Source: Microcoleus vaginatus HSN003 (lineage in GTDB: Bacteria; Cyanobacteriota; Cyanobacteriia; Cyanobacteriales; Microcoleaceae). From it: a stretch of DNA of 64,000 nucleotides. A model generated the notes under the pieces. The model was not told the DNA's origin, searched no databases, and saw nothing but the letters and a program-made list of their open reading frames with translations. Within the stretch, counting starts at the first letter, position 1. Every line of letters starts with the position of its first letter. This document shows positions 43,999 through 53,434 of the stretch, piece by piece. The position numbers and the translations under genes were made by a program. The stretch is from contig NZ_CP031705.1 of assembly GCF_022701255.1 (NCBI RefSeq), positions 6,448,001 through 6,512,000 of the forward strand. Reading direction: 5' to 3'.

Positions 43999-45354
43999 TC
44001 AGTATGGATTATCCTTAGCTGTCCTATCTAAGCTCAATTTTACCGATAAAACTACATACCAACACCAATAAGTACCAGTCCCAAATAATCCCCCCTCGGT
44101 CAAATTAGTCATGAGGATAAATGTTAATAAATACAAAGGCAAACCTGACTCCGGAAAACTGCCTTTAACTAGGTATTTTATACCTCTAAATATATTGTTT
44201 AAAAATGACCCAATAAACAACAAGAATCCGGCCCAACCCAGTTCGCAAAGTATATCAAGAAAACCATTGTGAGAGTGGGGTGGCACAAAACCAGTTTTAG
44301 CTACTATAATTCCGTAAGCGGGGTTCTCCAAGCCACGCCAAGGCTGCCAAAATCCTCGCATTCCATAACCAAATATAGGATTATTTTCATTAACTCGATC
44401 AATAATTAAAGGCCAAAAATCGGTTCTGCCTGTTAAAGTCATATCTTTTTTCAAACCATCTACAATAATAGTCTCTAAATTATTTAACACCAAAATACTT
44501 ATACCTATACTACCGACCAAAAATAAGATAAAGCAGAGAAAAGCCCATTTTATTGGTAATCTTTTTAAAAGGGCTAAATAACTCCACAAACTGATTAATA
44601 CCACGGTCAAAATCCGACTAGCACCACTACAACCTTTTTGCAATCCTACTAAAGCTATTAAAATGATAAATAATGATAAATAGCGAGACTTGCGATCTTT
44701 GAAAGCATATAAAATCCATAAAGAAGCTGTATTAGCCATTTGAAAAGAAAAAGGGTTTTTATGACCTAAAACTCCTGTCCAACAACCGTCCGGCGCTGCA
44801 TTTGTTTTCACAAGTAACCATAAAGCTAATAAACCAGTTAGCCATCTCAATAATCCATAAATTTCTAACCAACTATAAACTTTCCCTACATAAATAGAAA
44901 CCAGTGTTATTGCCCACATAGCCAAAATAGCCCTAAAAGTAACTTCAGGAGTTTGTGACCACAAGCTCGATAAAGTCATGATCAATAAAAACAAACCTAA
45001 AAAAATGTCTCCTGCTATCCATTTAATGCACATAGAAACAGTTTTTTGGGTGGTTTTAGTTAACCGGGGAAAAAGCATTAATATCATTGCCCCATAAATG
45101 CAAACTTGAGCAATCATCGTTGGGGGTGTAGTTTCTAAGTTGTAGAAAACATTAGGATGGAGTTTGGGGAAGGGCATGGCTATGATCCCTGACCCACCAG
45201 TCATGGTAAAAAAAAGTATCCCCACAAAAATCTTTTCTAATCTGGCACCCAATTTGGGATGGCGTGCGACTAAGATATAAATAGTCACAAAGACGACCAG
45301 CGTTAAACACAATAGCATCAACGCAAACATCGGCACCGTTAAAATATCTTTCAT
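43999..45354 (-). CDS. O-antigen-ligase-like (Wzy/WaaL) membrane protein
   Basis: A 451-residue polytopic membrane protein of about 12 hydrophobic segments. The long loop carries WTGVLGHKNPFSFQMAN and FGYGMRGFWQPW...PHSHNGFLDILCELGW, typical of the O-antigen ligase/polymerase family. It probably polymerises or ligates polysaccharide repeats at the outer face of the membrane. It is divergent, 33 bases from the Wza-like gene, in an exopolysaccharide block. Confidence 0.88.
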   Translation of the reverse strand: MKDILTVPMFALMLLCLTLVVFVTIYILVARHPKLGARLEKIFVGILFFTMTGGSGIIAMPFPKLHPNVFYNLETTPPTMIAQVCIYGAMILMLFPRLTKTTQKTVSMCIKWIAGDIFLGLFLLIMTLSSLWSQTPEVTFRAILAMWAITLVSIYVGKVYSWLEIYGLLRWLTGLLALWLLVKTNAAPDGCWTGVLGHKNPFSFQMANTASLWILYAFKDRKSRYLSLFIILIALVGLQKGCSGASRILTVVLISLWSYLALLKRLPIKWAFLCFILFLVGSIGISILVLNNLETIIVDGLKKDMTLTGRTDFWPLIIDRVNENNPIFGYGMRGFWQPWRGLENPAYGIIVAKTGFVPPHSHNGFLDILCELGWAGFLLFIGSFLNNIFRGIKYLVKGSFPESGLPLYLLTFILMTNLTEGGLFGTGTYWCWYVVLSVKLSLDRTAKDNPY

Positions 45355-45387
45355 GGCTTTACCTCTATCATAATTTTTTTATTACCT

Positions 45388-46818
45388 ATGAAATGGCTTA
45401 CTCTCCCTGCTTTTCAACTGCCACTGCTGGCGCTGGTACTCACTTTCTCCTACCCTCAAATCAACCTCGCTCAGTCGCCTGCCCCCGCAACAAGTATTAA
45501 TACTGACTACTATCTAGGTGGTGGAGACAATATTAGAATTGATATCTACGATCTGCCCCAGCTTAGTGGGGAGTATCAAATTCCCGCTGGGGGAGCTATT
45601 CAAATCCCCATTATTGGTAGTATTTCCCTTCAAGGATTAACTTTAGAACAGGCAGCCCAAGTTATTACTAGAGCTTATGGTAAGGTCGTAAAAAGACCTT
45701 TAGTTACAATCAGCTTACAAGCAGCCCGCCCGCTTAATATTTGGTTATCGGGTGAAATAAGTCGTCCCGGCTCCTACTTATTGCCCCTAGCTAATGGAGG
45801 TGGAACTAGACCATCAATTCAGTTTCCCACGCTTCCTCAAGCTTTAGAAAAAGCTGGGGGTATTCGAGCTAGCGCTGATATTCGACGAGTAATTGTGCGG
45901 CGTCGGATCACGGCTAACAAAGAAATAACTATCACTTATAATCTGTGGGATTATTTACAAACTGGTCAGACCAGCCAAGATATCACCTTGCGAGATGGAG
46001 ATCAAATTTTGGTTCCCCCTCAAGAAACAATTAATTTAGCCGAAACAAATCAACTTAGTGAATCTAATTTTTCTATACCAGCAGAGCAACCCCGTACTGT
46101 CTCAGTATTCGGAGAGGTGAAGCGTCCCGGTAGATATGTAGCGATCGGTGGTGATACCCGAAATGGTGAAAGAACTAGCGGACAACCGACCATCATTCGA
46201 GCTCTACAACTAGCTGGTGGCATCACATCAATCGCTGATATTAGGCAAATCCAACTCCAACGTTATACTAGAAGTGGCAAACAACAAATTAGAACTATTA
46301 ACCTCTGGCAATATTTGCAAGAACAAGATACCTCTCAAGATACTATACTACAAGAAGGGGATATCATCTTTGTCCCGACAGCGACGGCGATCGACCCAGG
46401 AGAAGTTTCTGTTCTAGCTACTGCTAGCTTTGCTCCGGCGACTTTGCAAGTGAGTGTTGTCGGAGAAGTCAATGCTCCGGGTGGACTCAAATTACCTCCT
46501 AATACTACCTTAAATCAAGCAATTATGAGTGCGGGGGGTTTCCGACTAACTCGCGCTAACTCTAGATCCGTGGAACTGATCAGGCTGAATCCTAATGGAA
46601 CTATATCCCGATCGGAAGTAGCAATTAATTTGAATCAAGGAATCGATGCTCAAACAAACCCACTTATTCAAGATAATGACATAATTATAGTGGGACGTTC
46701 GAGGACTGCTACCTTGGTAGACACCATTAACACTGTTCTCACACCAGCTAGTAATATTATTGGTGGAATTCTCGTTCCCACCCGACTGATAGAGCTACTC
46801 AGACTATTGGGAAATTAG
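45388..46818 (+). CDS. Polysaccharide export outer-membrane protein, Wza-like
   Basis: A 476-residue exporter subunit. Signal peptide (first 29 residues, ending NLAQS), then the poly-export domain (DYYLGGGDNIRIDIYDLPQL...GLTLEQAAQVI), then three SLBB-like repeats (IWLSGEISRPGSYLL; VSVFGEVKRPGRYVA; VSVVGEVNAPGGLKL). No lipobox Cys is seen. It would form the outer-membrane channel for exopolysaccharide export. The BY-kinase/chain-length gene follows 25 bases downstream. Confidence 0.92.
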   Translation: MKWLTLPAFQLPLLALVLTFSYPQINLAQSPAPATSINTDYYLGGGDNIRIDIYDLPQLSGEYQIPAGGAIQIPIIGSISLQGLTLEQAAQVITRAYGKVVKRPLVTISLQAARPLNIWLSGEISRPGSYLLPLANGGGTRPSIQFPTLPQALEKAGGIRASADIRRVIVRRRITANKEITITYNLWDYLQTGQTSQDITLRDGDQILVPPQETINLAETNQLSESNFSIPAEQPRTVSVFGEVKRPGRYVAIGGDTRNGERTSGQPTIIRALQLAGGITSIADIRQIQLQRYTRSGKQQIRTINLWQYLQEQDTSQDTILQEGDIIFVPTATAIDPGEVSVLATASFAPATLQVSVVGEVNAPGGLKLPPNTTLNQAIMSAGGFRLTRANSRSVELIRLNPNGTISRSEVAINLNQGIDAQTNPLIQDNDIIIVGRSRTATLVDTINTVLTPASNIIGGILVPTRLIELLRLLGN

Positions 46819-46843
46819 GAATTAAATAACATACATTTTTGCT

Positions 46844-49075
46844 ATGGATAAAAAACTGTTGTCTTCCCTCAAGAATGACCTTAATGGTCAATATTTGTCT
46901 GTTCCCTCCGCTAATTACCTAGCTAGTACCCCAGCAGAGGATGACCAAGTTCTTGATATGAATTGGGTACTAGCTGTCGTCAAACGTCGCCTTCTGGTGA
47001 TGGGCATAGTAGCTGTCAGTATAGCTACTTTAAGCGGTAGTTTCGTGCTCAGGGCTGCCAAAAAATCTATTACCGAGTATGAAGGAAAATTTACAGTTTT
47101 AGCAGAACCCATTACGGCTGACGATCGGCTATCAAAGCTATTTGTCCAATCTCAAAATAACAGTTTAGGCATCACAGACTTGAACAAAATTAAATCATCA
47201 GCCGAAGAAGGTTCTTCGGTGGATTATCAAAGTTTATCGCGGGTTTTAAAAAGCCCAGAAGTTTTACTACCATTAGTTAAAAACTTACAGAAAAAATATC
47301 CAAACTTTGACTATAAAAATCTCAACAACCGCTTGATTATCCAACGTGTTACTTTCTTGCGAGATGGGAAGCAGGGTGGTACTAAACTCGTAGATATTAG
47401 CTACCGCGATCGAGATCCCAAGCGCATCCAATATGTGCTGGATGAAACTGCCAAATATTACCTAGAATATATTGACAAAGAGCGTTTAAGAGTTAGCAAA
47501 CAAAGTATTGATTTTATCGCTCGACAAATGCCACCACTCCAGCAGAAAGTAGATAACTTGCAACAAGAGTTACAAATTTTAAGAGTTCAGTATAACTTTA
47601 ATCAACCAGAACTACGCAGCCGCAGCCTATCAGATCAGATAGATAGTGTAGCTAATCGTCGCCTAGAAGTGCAAGGCCAACTGGCAGAAAGTAGGCTTCA
47701 ATATGAAAGCTACAAAAAAAGATCGTTAACAGGCGATTATCGTTGGATTGTTGATATTAGCCCCAAGTCTTATGAAAATTTAATTGGCAAAGTAAATGAA
47801 ATAGAGTCGCAAGTAGCTTTAAGCTCTACTCAATTTTATGAAAATAGCCTTCCCATTCAATCTTTGCGGGAAAAGCAGCAAAGTTTGCGTGATTTAATGA
47901 AAAGAGAATCTGATACTGTCCTGTTGCAGATGCAATCACAACTAAAACAGTTGGAAGCTCGCGAGCAAGTGATAACTAATAGCCAAAATTCACTGCAAGC
48001 AAAAATCACTCAAATGCCCCAAGCTCAACGGCGCTATGATGACATCCAATTGCAACTAGAACTAGCTAAAGATACTCTCAAACTGTTCATCGAAAAACAA
48101 AAAACTTTACAACTAGATGCTGGTCAAATTGATGGCTCTTGGCAAATTATATCTAAGCCACAGTTAATCACAAACGAAAATGGTGATCTCTACCCAGTAA
48201 CAGAAAAACCAACCCGTCGCCACCTAGCGATCGCGATCGTTATTAGCACTTTACTAGGCATTGCTATAGGTTTCCTAGTAGAAGTTTTAAATACTGTTTT
48301 CCATACTCCCGAAGAAATTAAATCAGCAACTAAACGCCCTCTTTTGGGAGTCATTCCGATCGCCAAAGCGATGAAAATCAAATCTCGTAGAGGTGAAAGG
48401 GTTCCCGCTCAATTCACTAGCGTAACTTCAAATACTAACAGTGCAAGCTTAAAACGAATAATAGTTTCAAATTCCAAAGATTTTCCTGTGATCGAGGCCT
48501 TTCACTACTTATACACAAATATTCAATTATTAAATGCTGAACACCCAATAAGTTCTTTAACCATCACTTCAACCCTTAAAGGTGAGGGTAAGTCAACTGT
48601 AGCACTTTATTTAGCTAAAACTGCTTCTGCTGTTGGTAAACGAGTATTATTAGTGGATGCTAATATGCGTGTGCCTCAACTGCACACATACCTTGGCTTA
48701 TCAAATATGAAAGGTTTAAGTAATGTTTTAAGTTCTGATTTAAGCTTAAATGAGGCTATTCAGCGATTACCCGACGATGAGAATCTTTTTGTCCTAACTG
48801 CCGGTACTATTCCCCCTGATCCAATTAAGTTACTTTCTTCTAAAAAGATGCACTATTTAATGGAGCAATTCCTAGCTTTATTTGATTTAGTCATTTACGA
48901 CACACCACCTTTAATGGGTTTAGCAGATGGTCATTTACTAGCCTCTCAAACTGATGGTACAGTGCTGATAGTAAAAATAGAAAAAACCGATCGCGGTCTG
49001 GTAAACAAAGCTTTAGATCAACTAAATGTAGCCGATTTTAATGTATTGGGAGTAGTAGCTAATGGGGTTAAATGA
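46844..49075 (+). CDS. Wzc-like chain-length determinant with BY-kinase/ParA-type ATPase domain
   Basis: A 743-residue inner-membrane protein. TM1 at about 50-69, a long coiled-coil periplasmic part (GNRRLEVQGQLAESR-like region), TM2 at about 460-482. The cytosolic part has Walker A TLKGEGKSTVAL (about 576), the Walker A'-like VDANMR (about 602) and Walker B LVIYDTPP (about 682). The C-terminus ends GVVANGVK without the Tyr cluster seen in Escherichia Wzc, so tyrosine autophosphorylation there is doubtful. Acts with the Wza-like protein to control polysaccharide length and export. Confidence 0.9.
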   Translation: MDKKLLSSLKNDLNGQYLSVPSANYLASTPAEDDQVLDMNWVLAVVKRRLLVMGIVAVSIATLSGSFVLRAAKKSITEYEGKFTVLAEPITADDRLSKLFVQSQNNSLGITDLNKIKSSAEEGSSVDYQSLSRVLKSPEVLLPLVKNLQKKYPNFDYKNLNNRLIIQRVTFLRDGKQGGTKLVDISYRDRDPKRIQYVLDETAKYYLEYIDKERLRVSKQSIDFIARQMPPLQQKVDNLQQELQILRVQYNFNQPELRSRSLSDQIDSVANRRLEVQGQLAESRLQYESYKKRSLTGDYRWIVDISPKSYENLIGKVNEIESQVALSSTQFYENSLPIQSLREKQQSLRDLMKRESDTVLLQMQSQLKQLEAREQVITNSQNSLQAKITQMPQAQRRYDDIQLQLELAKDTLKLFIEKQKTLQLDAGQIDGSWQIISKPQLITNENGDLYPVTEKPTRRHLAIAIVISTLLGIAIGFLVEVLNTVFHTPEEIKSATKRPLLGVIPIAKAMKIKSRRGERVPAQFTSVTSNTNSASLKRIIVSNSKDFPVIEAFHYLYTNIQLLNAEHPISSLTITSTLKGEGKSTVALYLAKTASAVGKRVLLVDANMRVPQLHTYLGLSNMKGLSNVLSSDLSLNEAIQRLPDDENLFVLTAGTIPPDPIKLLSSKKMHYLMEQFLALFDLVIYDTPPLMGLADGHLLASQTDGTVLIVKIEKTDRGLVNKALDQLNVADFNVLGVVANGVK

Positions 49076-49158
49076 TGTTCAAATCGAGTTAGAGATGAGA
49101 AGGAAGAAGTAAGACTATTTTCGATTGGTTTTAGGTTGTCGAGAGGTGATTATTTGGC

Positions 49159-49274
49159 GTTGCACAATTTGAGGAGGATTGTTTTGTGGGATGTCCCGCC
49201 TGCTTTGACACTACACCGGACGGGCGGGACGCCCATCCCACAAAACAATCAAAATCATCCTGGAATTATGCAAC
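49159..49274. repeat. Long palindromic (MITE-like) element
   Basis: Outer arms GTTGCACAATTTGAGGAG and the near-complement ending CCTGGAATTATGCAAC enclose inner arms GATTGTTTTGTGGGAT and ATCCCACAAAACAATC. No coding capacity. Confidence 0.65.
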
Positions 49275-49383
49275 ACCGATTATTTACTGGATCTGGGTTG
49301 GGAGTTGGCCTATAGTTGGATTTTTTCGGGAAACTGGTATAAAAAGTTGATGTAAAATGCAAAATAAGTAAATCAACCTAATT

Positions 49384-49440
49384 CAACGTAAAACGATCGC
49401 GCTCTTACAGTCCCGACTTCTTAAAGAAGTCGGGATTGTA
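49384..49440. terminator. Hairpin CCCGACTTC/GAAGTCGGG, copy 2
   Basis: Same hairpin as at 43891-43945 with related left flank. It sits just after the S1-domain gene stop (the S1 gene is on the minus strand), so it could end that transcript. Confidence 0.6.
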
Positions 49441-49453
49441 ATTACGTCAAGAC

Positions 49454-50353
49454 TTAAGAAAGAGTCTTTCGAGCACGTTCCGATCGCTCTTCTGCGGTAT
49501 CCATAACATCCGCCATTTTATCCACCATTTCCCCGGGGTAATTTTCTAGTACCCGAGTAGAAAGCGAAATCCGGCCACGACTTTCATCGAGGTCAAGCAC
49601 GATCGCTTTCAGGGGTTGACCGGGAGCAAACACCTTTCCAAGGTTATCAATATATTTTTGGCTAACTTGCTTGATGTGCAGCAAACCGCTAACTCCTTCC
49701 AAGTCCACAAACACGCCAAAAGGCTTGATGCTGCTGACTTTTCCTTCCACCAACTGACCAATTTGCAAATCCTTGAAAGCATTCGATTGAGTGGCCATCC
49801 GCTGGGAAAGTACGAGTTTTTCTCGTTCGCGATCGACCTCCAAAAAATTAACGCTCAAAGATTGACCGATCAGCGATTCTAGATTATCGCGTTCCACTAA
49901 GTGCGATCGGGGAATAAAACCGCGCATTCCCTGAACATCTACTGTCACGCCGCCCTTATTCGCCCCAGAAACCCGCACCTGAAGAACTTTACCGGTTTCC
50001 TGCAATTCCACTAAATCTTCCCAAGCTTGCTGAATTTGTAACTGCCGCAGGGACAAAGTAACTTGGCCATCTGCATCTTGTTCGCGGATAATCAAAAAGT
50101 CCCGTTCCTCGTCCAGCGGAACCACTTCCGACAAATCCGTTATTGTTCTCAAAGCAGCCTCTTCGATCGGCAAAAAAGCCGAAGACTTGCCGCCGATATC
50201 AACATACGCGCCGTTTGAGTCGTACTCGAACACTTTGCCGCGCACTACTTGTCCCTTCTGGAACTCGTAATTGTGCTGTTCGAGGGCTTTAGCAAAATCA
50301 TCCATTGAAAAGGATGCTTTTGCGCTTTGAGAACCTGTAGATTTGGAATTCAT
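49454..50353 (-). CDS. S1 RNA-binding domain protein, ribosomal protein S1-like
   Basis: A 299-residue protein with three S1 (OB-fold) domains: GQVVRGKVFEYDSNGAYVDI (about 33), an internal divergent one (GKVLQVRVSGANKGGVTVDV) and GQLVEGKVSSIKPFGVFVDL (about 195). It resembles the three-domain S1 homologues of cyanobacteria and chloroplasts, which act in mRNA binding. It may be a ribosomal S1 paralogue or an RNA chaperone; I cannot choose. Confidence 0.85.
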   Translation of the reverse strand: MNSKSTGSQSAKASFSMDDFAKALEQHNYEFQKGQVVRGKVFEYDSNGAYVDIGGKSSAFLPIEEAALRTITDLSEVVPLDEERDFLIIREQDADGQVTLSLRQLQIQQAWEDLVELQETGKVLQVRVSGANKGGVTVDVQGMRGFIPRSHLVERDNLESLIGQSLSVNFLEVDREREKLVLSQRMATQSNAFKDLQIGQLVEGKVSSIKPFGVFVDLEGVSGLLHIKQVSQKYIDNLGKVFAPGQPLKAIVLDLDESRGRISLSTRVLENYPGEMVDKMADVMDTAEERSERARKTLS

Positions 50354-51019
50354 GTCAGTTTAGTTGTCAGTTGTCAGTAATTTAGTTGGCAGTCGTCAGT
50401 AGAAAAAATTTTCCCACTCTCCCCATCTCCCTATCTCCCCATCTCCCACTCTCTAAGCTGGTTGAAGTTGCTGATGAAATAGCTCCTTCACCTGCACCCA
50501 CGAGTCGGCTGCTGCCGTAGCGTCGTAACTGCCGCGGTGGTCGCAGAAGAAGCCGTGATCGGCATTGTAGCTGAAAATTTGGTGAGAAATACTGTGTTTT
50601 TGCAATTCTGCGGCGATTTGGTCAACTTGTTCTAAGGGAATGCTGGGGTCTTGAGTGCCAAAAAAGGCGTAGAGAGTGCCTTTAATGTCTGCTGTGCGGG
50701 CGATCGTCGGGGTTCCGCCGCCGGGGGTTTGGGTGGCGATACCGGCGCCGTAGAACGACGCTGTAGCCTTGATTTCGGGCAAAGTAGCGGCAAGGTAGGC
50801 GACGTGTCCTCCAAAGCAGAAACCAATGCAACCAAAACCTTCTGGTTTGACAGAGGGTAGAGTTTTGAGGTAATCGATGGTGGCTTGGATATCGCCGAGA
50901 AGTTCGGAAGCTGTGGTTTTTTCTTTGTATTCTCTGCCGATTTGGATGGCTTCGGGGGTGTAGCCGGTTTCAAAGCCGGGGGCTTGACGCTGGTAAATGG
51001 CTGGGGCGATCGCCACATA

Positions 51020-52168
51020 TAGCATTTCTTAGAAAGATGAGGTATAATATAACTGACTTAAACGGAGTGAAAAATATAGAACTTCAAAATGTTATACAGC
51101 TCTAATTAAATAGGGCGATCTTCGAGCAGTAGTCCCTCGACCCGCAGCAGTCACTAGAATGACAACTATCTCAAATTTTAGCAAGGATCACGCATTAGTA
51201 AAAATGAAAACTTATTCGATTGATTTTAGACAAAAAATTATGGATGTGTACCATAATGAACCGCTGTCACAAAGAGCAATAGCTAACCGTTTTTGTGTAG
51301 CCCTAAGTTTTGTCCAAAAATTGGTTAAACAGTATCGTGACACCCAAAACATTGCTCCTCGCACTGAGCGATGTGGAGTCAAATTAAAACTGAATGCAGA
51401 ACAACTGCTAATTTTAGCGGAATTGATTGAAGCAAACAATGATGCAACTCTCGAAGAACTCCGTTATTTACTGTACCAAAAAATTGGTTTTACCATCAGC
51501 GTAGCAACGATGGGAAGAATGGCAAAACTCTTAAACATGACTTTGAAAAAAAAACTCTTTTCCCGTCAGACAAAGGCACTGACAGGGTTCAGAACCTGCG
51601 ATACGAGTTCTGGCAAAAAATTAGAGAAGTTTGTTTCAAAGACTTAATATTCATTGATGAATGTGGAGTAAACTTGGCAATGGTTAGGTTATATGCTCGA
51701 TCTCTAAAAGGTTCAAGAGCCAAGGGATCAAAACCGAATAAACGCGGAAGAAATGTCTCAATAATTGGAGCTATATCGGTCAAAGAAGTCCTAACATCAG
51801 TTAATTTAATAGGTACAACTGATGCAATTACATTTGAGGCTTTTATTATCCGAAAATTAGTGCCAAAGTTATGGAAAGGTGCTTGTGTAGTCATGGATAA
51901 TTGTACTATTCATACCGGAGAAGAAGTAGAAAAAGCCATCCAAAAAAAAGGGGCTAAATTAATATACTTGTCGCCCTATTCGCCGGATTTCTCCCCAATT
52001 GAAAATTTATGGTCAAAACTTAAAAATATTCTCCGTTCTATCAAGACACCTAATTATAAAGAGTTAGCAAAAGCCATAGAGTTTGCATTTAGTGAAGTTA
52101 CATCAGCAAATATTTGGAATTGGTTTACTCACTGCTGTTATTGTACCTCACCTTTGTAAGAAATGCTA
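51020..52168 (+). mobile_element. Complete IS630-type insertion sequence
   Basis: 1,149 bp with imperfect terminal inverted repeats: TAGCATTTCTTAGAAAGATG at the left and the complement of CTTTGTAAGAAATGCTA at the right. It is flanked by TA on both sides (51018-51019 and 52169-52170), the target duplication expected for IS630/Tc1-mariner elements. It carries a split transposase with a frameshift site. Confidence 0.93.
51204..52159 (+). CDS. IS630-family DDE transposase, two frames joined by -1 frameshift
   Basis: OrfA runs 51204-51647 (ATG MKTYSIDFRQKIMDVY; an in-frame ATG at 51159 is an alternative) and holds helix-turn-helix parts (AIANRFCVALSFVQKL). OrfB continues to 52159, ending in the DDE domain: FIDECG, VVMDNCTIHTG and SPDFSPIENLWSKLK. 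At 51546-51554 there is a run of nine A residues where a -1 slip joins LKKK to TLFPSDKG in orfB. Programmed frameshifting at A-runs is known for IS630 elements; whether it occurs here is inference. If slippage does not occur, the protein is truncated. Confidence 0.85.
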
Positions 52169-52374
52169 TATCCTTCTTTTGCTATTCTTTCAGTAACTTC
52201 GCGGATGTGCGAGTTGACGCCAAAGATTTCTTGAATTACGATAACTGCGGGAAATTGTCCTGGGGAGGCTGGTTGGGCTAGGTATGCAGCTATTTGCAAA
52301 TCCCCGTTAGGAACTGTGATGTTTTTGGTGCTAATTTCGGCTTTTGTCATAGGTAGTTTTAAGGTAAATGCCAC

Positions 52375-52892
52375 TCTACTGATTTTAAGTTAATTTGGGG
52401 ATTTTTTAGGCAATTCGCCAATAATATTTTTCGGAACCGCGAAGCGCAAATACCGCAAATATGGCAGGTAAAAATTCGCTATTTATTGAAGGTTTAGGTT
52501 TTGCTGAATAAGTCGGGGTCGATCGCTCCTAGCAATTAATTGGGGTTAACTCCCGGTAAAATATACGTTTTGGTCTGTGATTTTCTCAAATATAGATTTT
52601 GATAAGCCTAGGGTTGAGAATATTTTATCTGGCTTGTTCGTGAGATTTTTTAGATAAGTGTCTAACTCGATTAGCTGTTAAAGATGAGCTAATTATTTTT
52701 ACTATATCGGAGTATTTTTTAAATTTCTTTGCTTTTTTGTGGGCGGAATCGTTGTGTGTTTTGTGCTAATTTTAAGTAGTTTTTTAGGGCTATATTGCGG
52801 TGGGTTGTTGGTTTTTCCTTGAGCTTCCCTTTATGGGCAGTGGATGTAGTACAGTGTGTTTGAGTGTGCTGAATTGAGTGAGACTGAGTATG
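52375..52892. other. AT-rich noncoding region
   Basis: Upstream of the interrupted hydrolase and ahead of the CRISPR-like repeats. I see no gene, RNA or repeat. Confidence 0.4.
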
Positions 52893-53053
52893 CTAAGTTA
52901 CGATCGCCACGCCGAACAAAGTCATCCAACCAGTTGAGGAGATGGATGCAGGCTAGGACTCAAGTCTAAGTTACGATCGCCATTTTGCTTTTTCTATTGC
53001 CTTCGTCAATTGATTGCATGCAGGCTAGGACTCAAGTCTAAGTTACGATCGCC
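52893..53053. repeat. CRISPR-like direct repeats, 36-bp unit with 36-37 bp spacing
   Basis: A 36-bp sequence beginning ATGCAGGCTAGGACT and ending AAGTTACGATCGCC occurs at 52946-52981 and 53018-53053, and its last 16 bases also at 52893-52908. The intervening segments are 37 and 36 bp, and the region after the third copy shares CGCCGAACAAAGTCATC with the first segment. The period resembles a CRISPR, but the end lacks the usual GAAAC and the spacer-like segments are partly repeated, so a simple duplication is possible. Confidence 0.55.
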
Positions 53054-53434
53054 ACGCCGAACAAAGTCATCAAACCCAAGGAAGACAGTATTTGGTTTTT
53101 TCCGCTGTGCGCTTGCAGTCACGCTAAGATCGAACGTATTGGTGGCGTAGATCCCGTTGAGCGCACAATATTTTTTGCTTAGTTTGCGTCAATGGGTAGG
53201 TGTTAAAATCGGGCTATCAAATTTTTCGGCTCAAACTCATGTGCAGCAAGAGTTTGATGCCCCTAGTGTAAAAAAAAGATTGACGGAAAGTCTGAAAGCT
53301 TTACAGGATAAGGTTTTGGAGTGAGTAGGGAAACTCGGGTATTGACAAGCCGAAGGCTGGAAGGGTACTTTATGTTTTAGATGGACGCAACTGCACCTTG
53401 AAAACCAAATACACCCTAGCTTCTGGAACGGGCG
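53054..53434 (+). promoter_or_regulatory. Candidate CRISPR leader
   Basis: Lies directly upstream of the array, on the side opposite the degenerate repeat, as expected for a leader. It contains a short open frame ending at 53323 with no recognised product (QEFDAPSVKKRLTESLKAL). No clear promoter consensus found, so the assignment rests on position. Confidence 0.45.

Larger units (their letters stand above)
49076..49453. other. Intergenic region with palindromic element and terminator hairpin
   Basis: A nested palindrome at 49159-49274 and the hairpin repeat at 49384-49440. Nothing else recognised. The wzc-like gene and the S1 gene converge here. Confidence 0.6.
50453..52350 (-). pseudogene. 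Dienelactone hydrolase-family gene split by an IS630 element
   Basis: The 5' part (52350 down to 52171) reads MTKAEISTKNITVPNGDL... to RIAKEGY, and the 3' part (51019 down to 50453) reads VAIAPAIYQRQ... and GCIGFCFGGHVAYLA (nucleophile Cys) and NADHGFF (His). Removing the element and one TA copy gives a 747-bp frame of 248 residues with the nucleophile intact. The family normally has a Cys/Asp/His triad. As it stands the gene is disrupted; precise excision would restore it. Confidence 0.92.

Noticed and set aside
52375-53434. Search for cas1/cas2/cas6 or effector genes near the array
   Set aside because: No frame with such motifs was seen on either side in this window.
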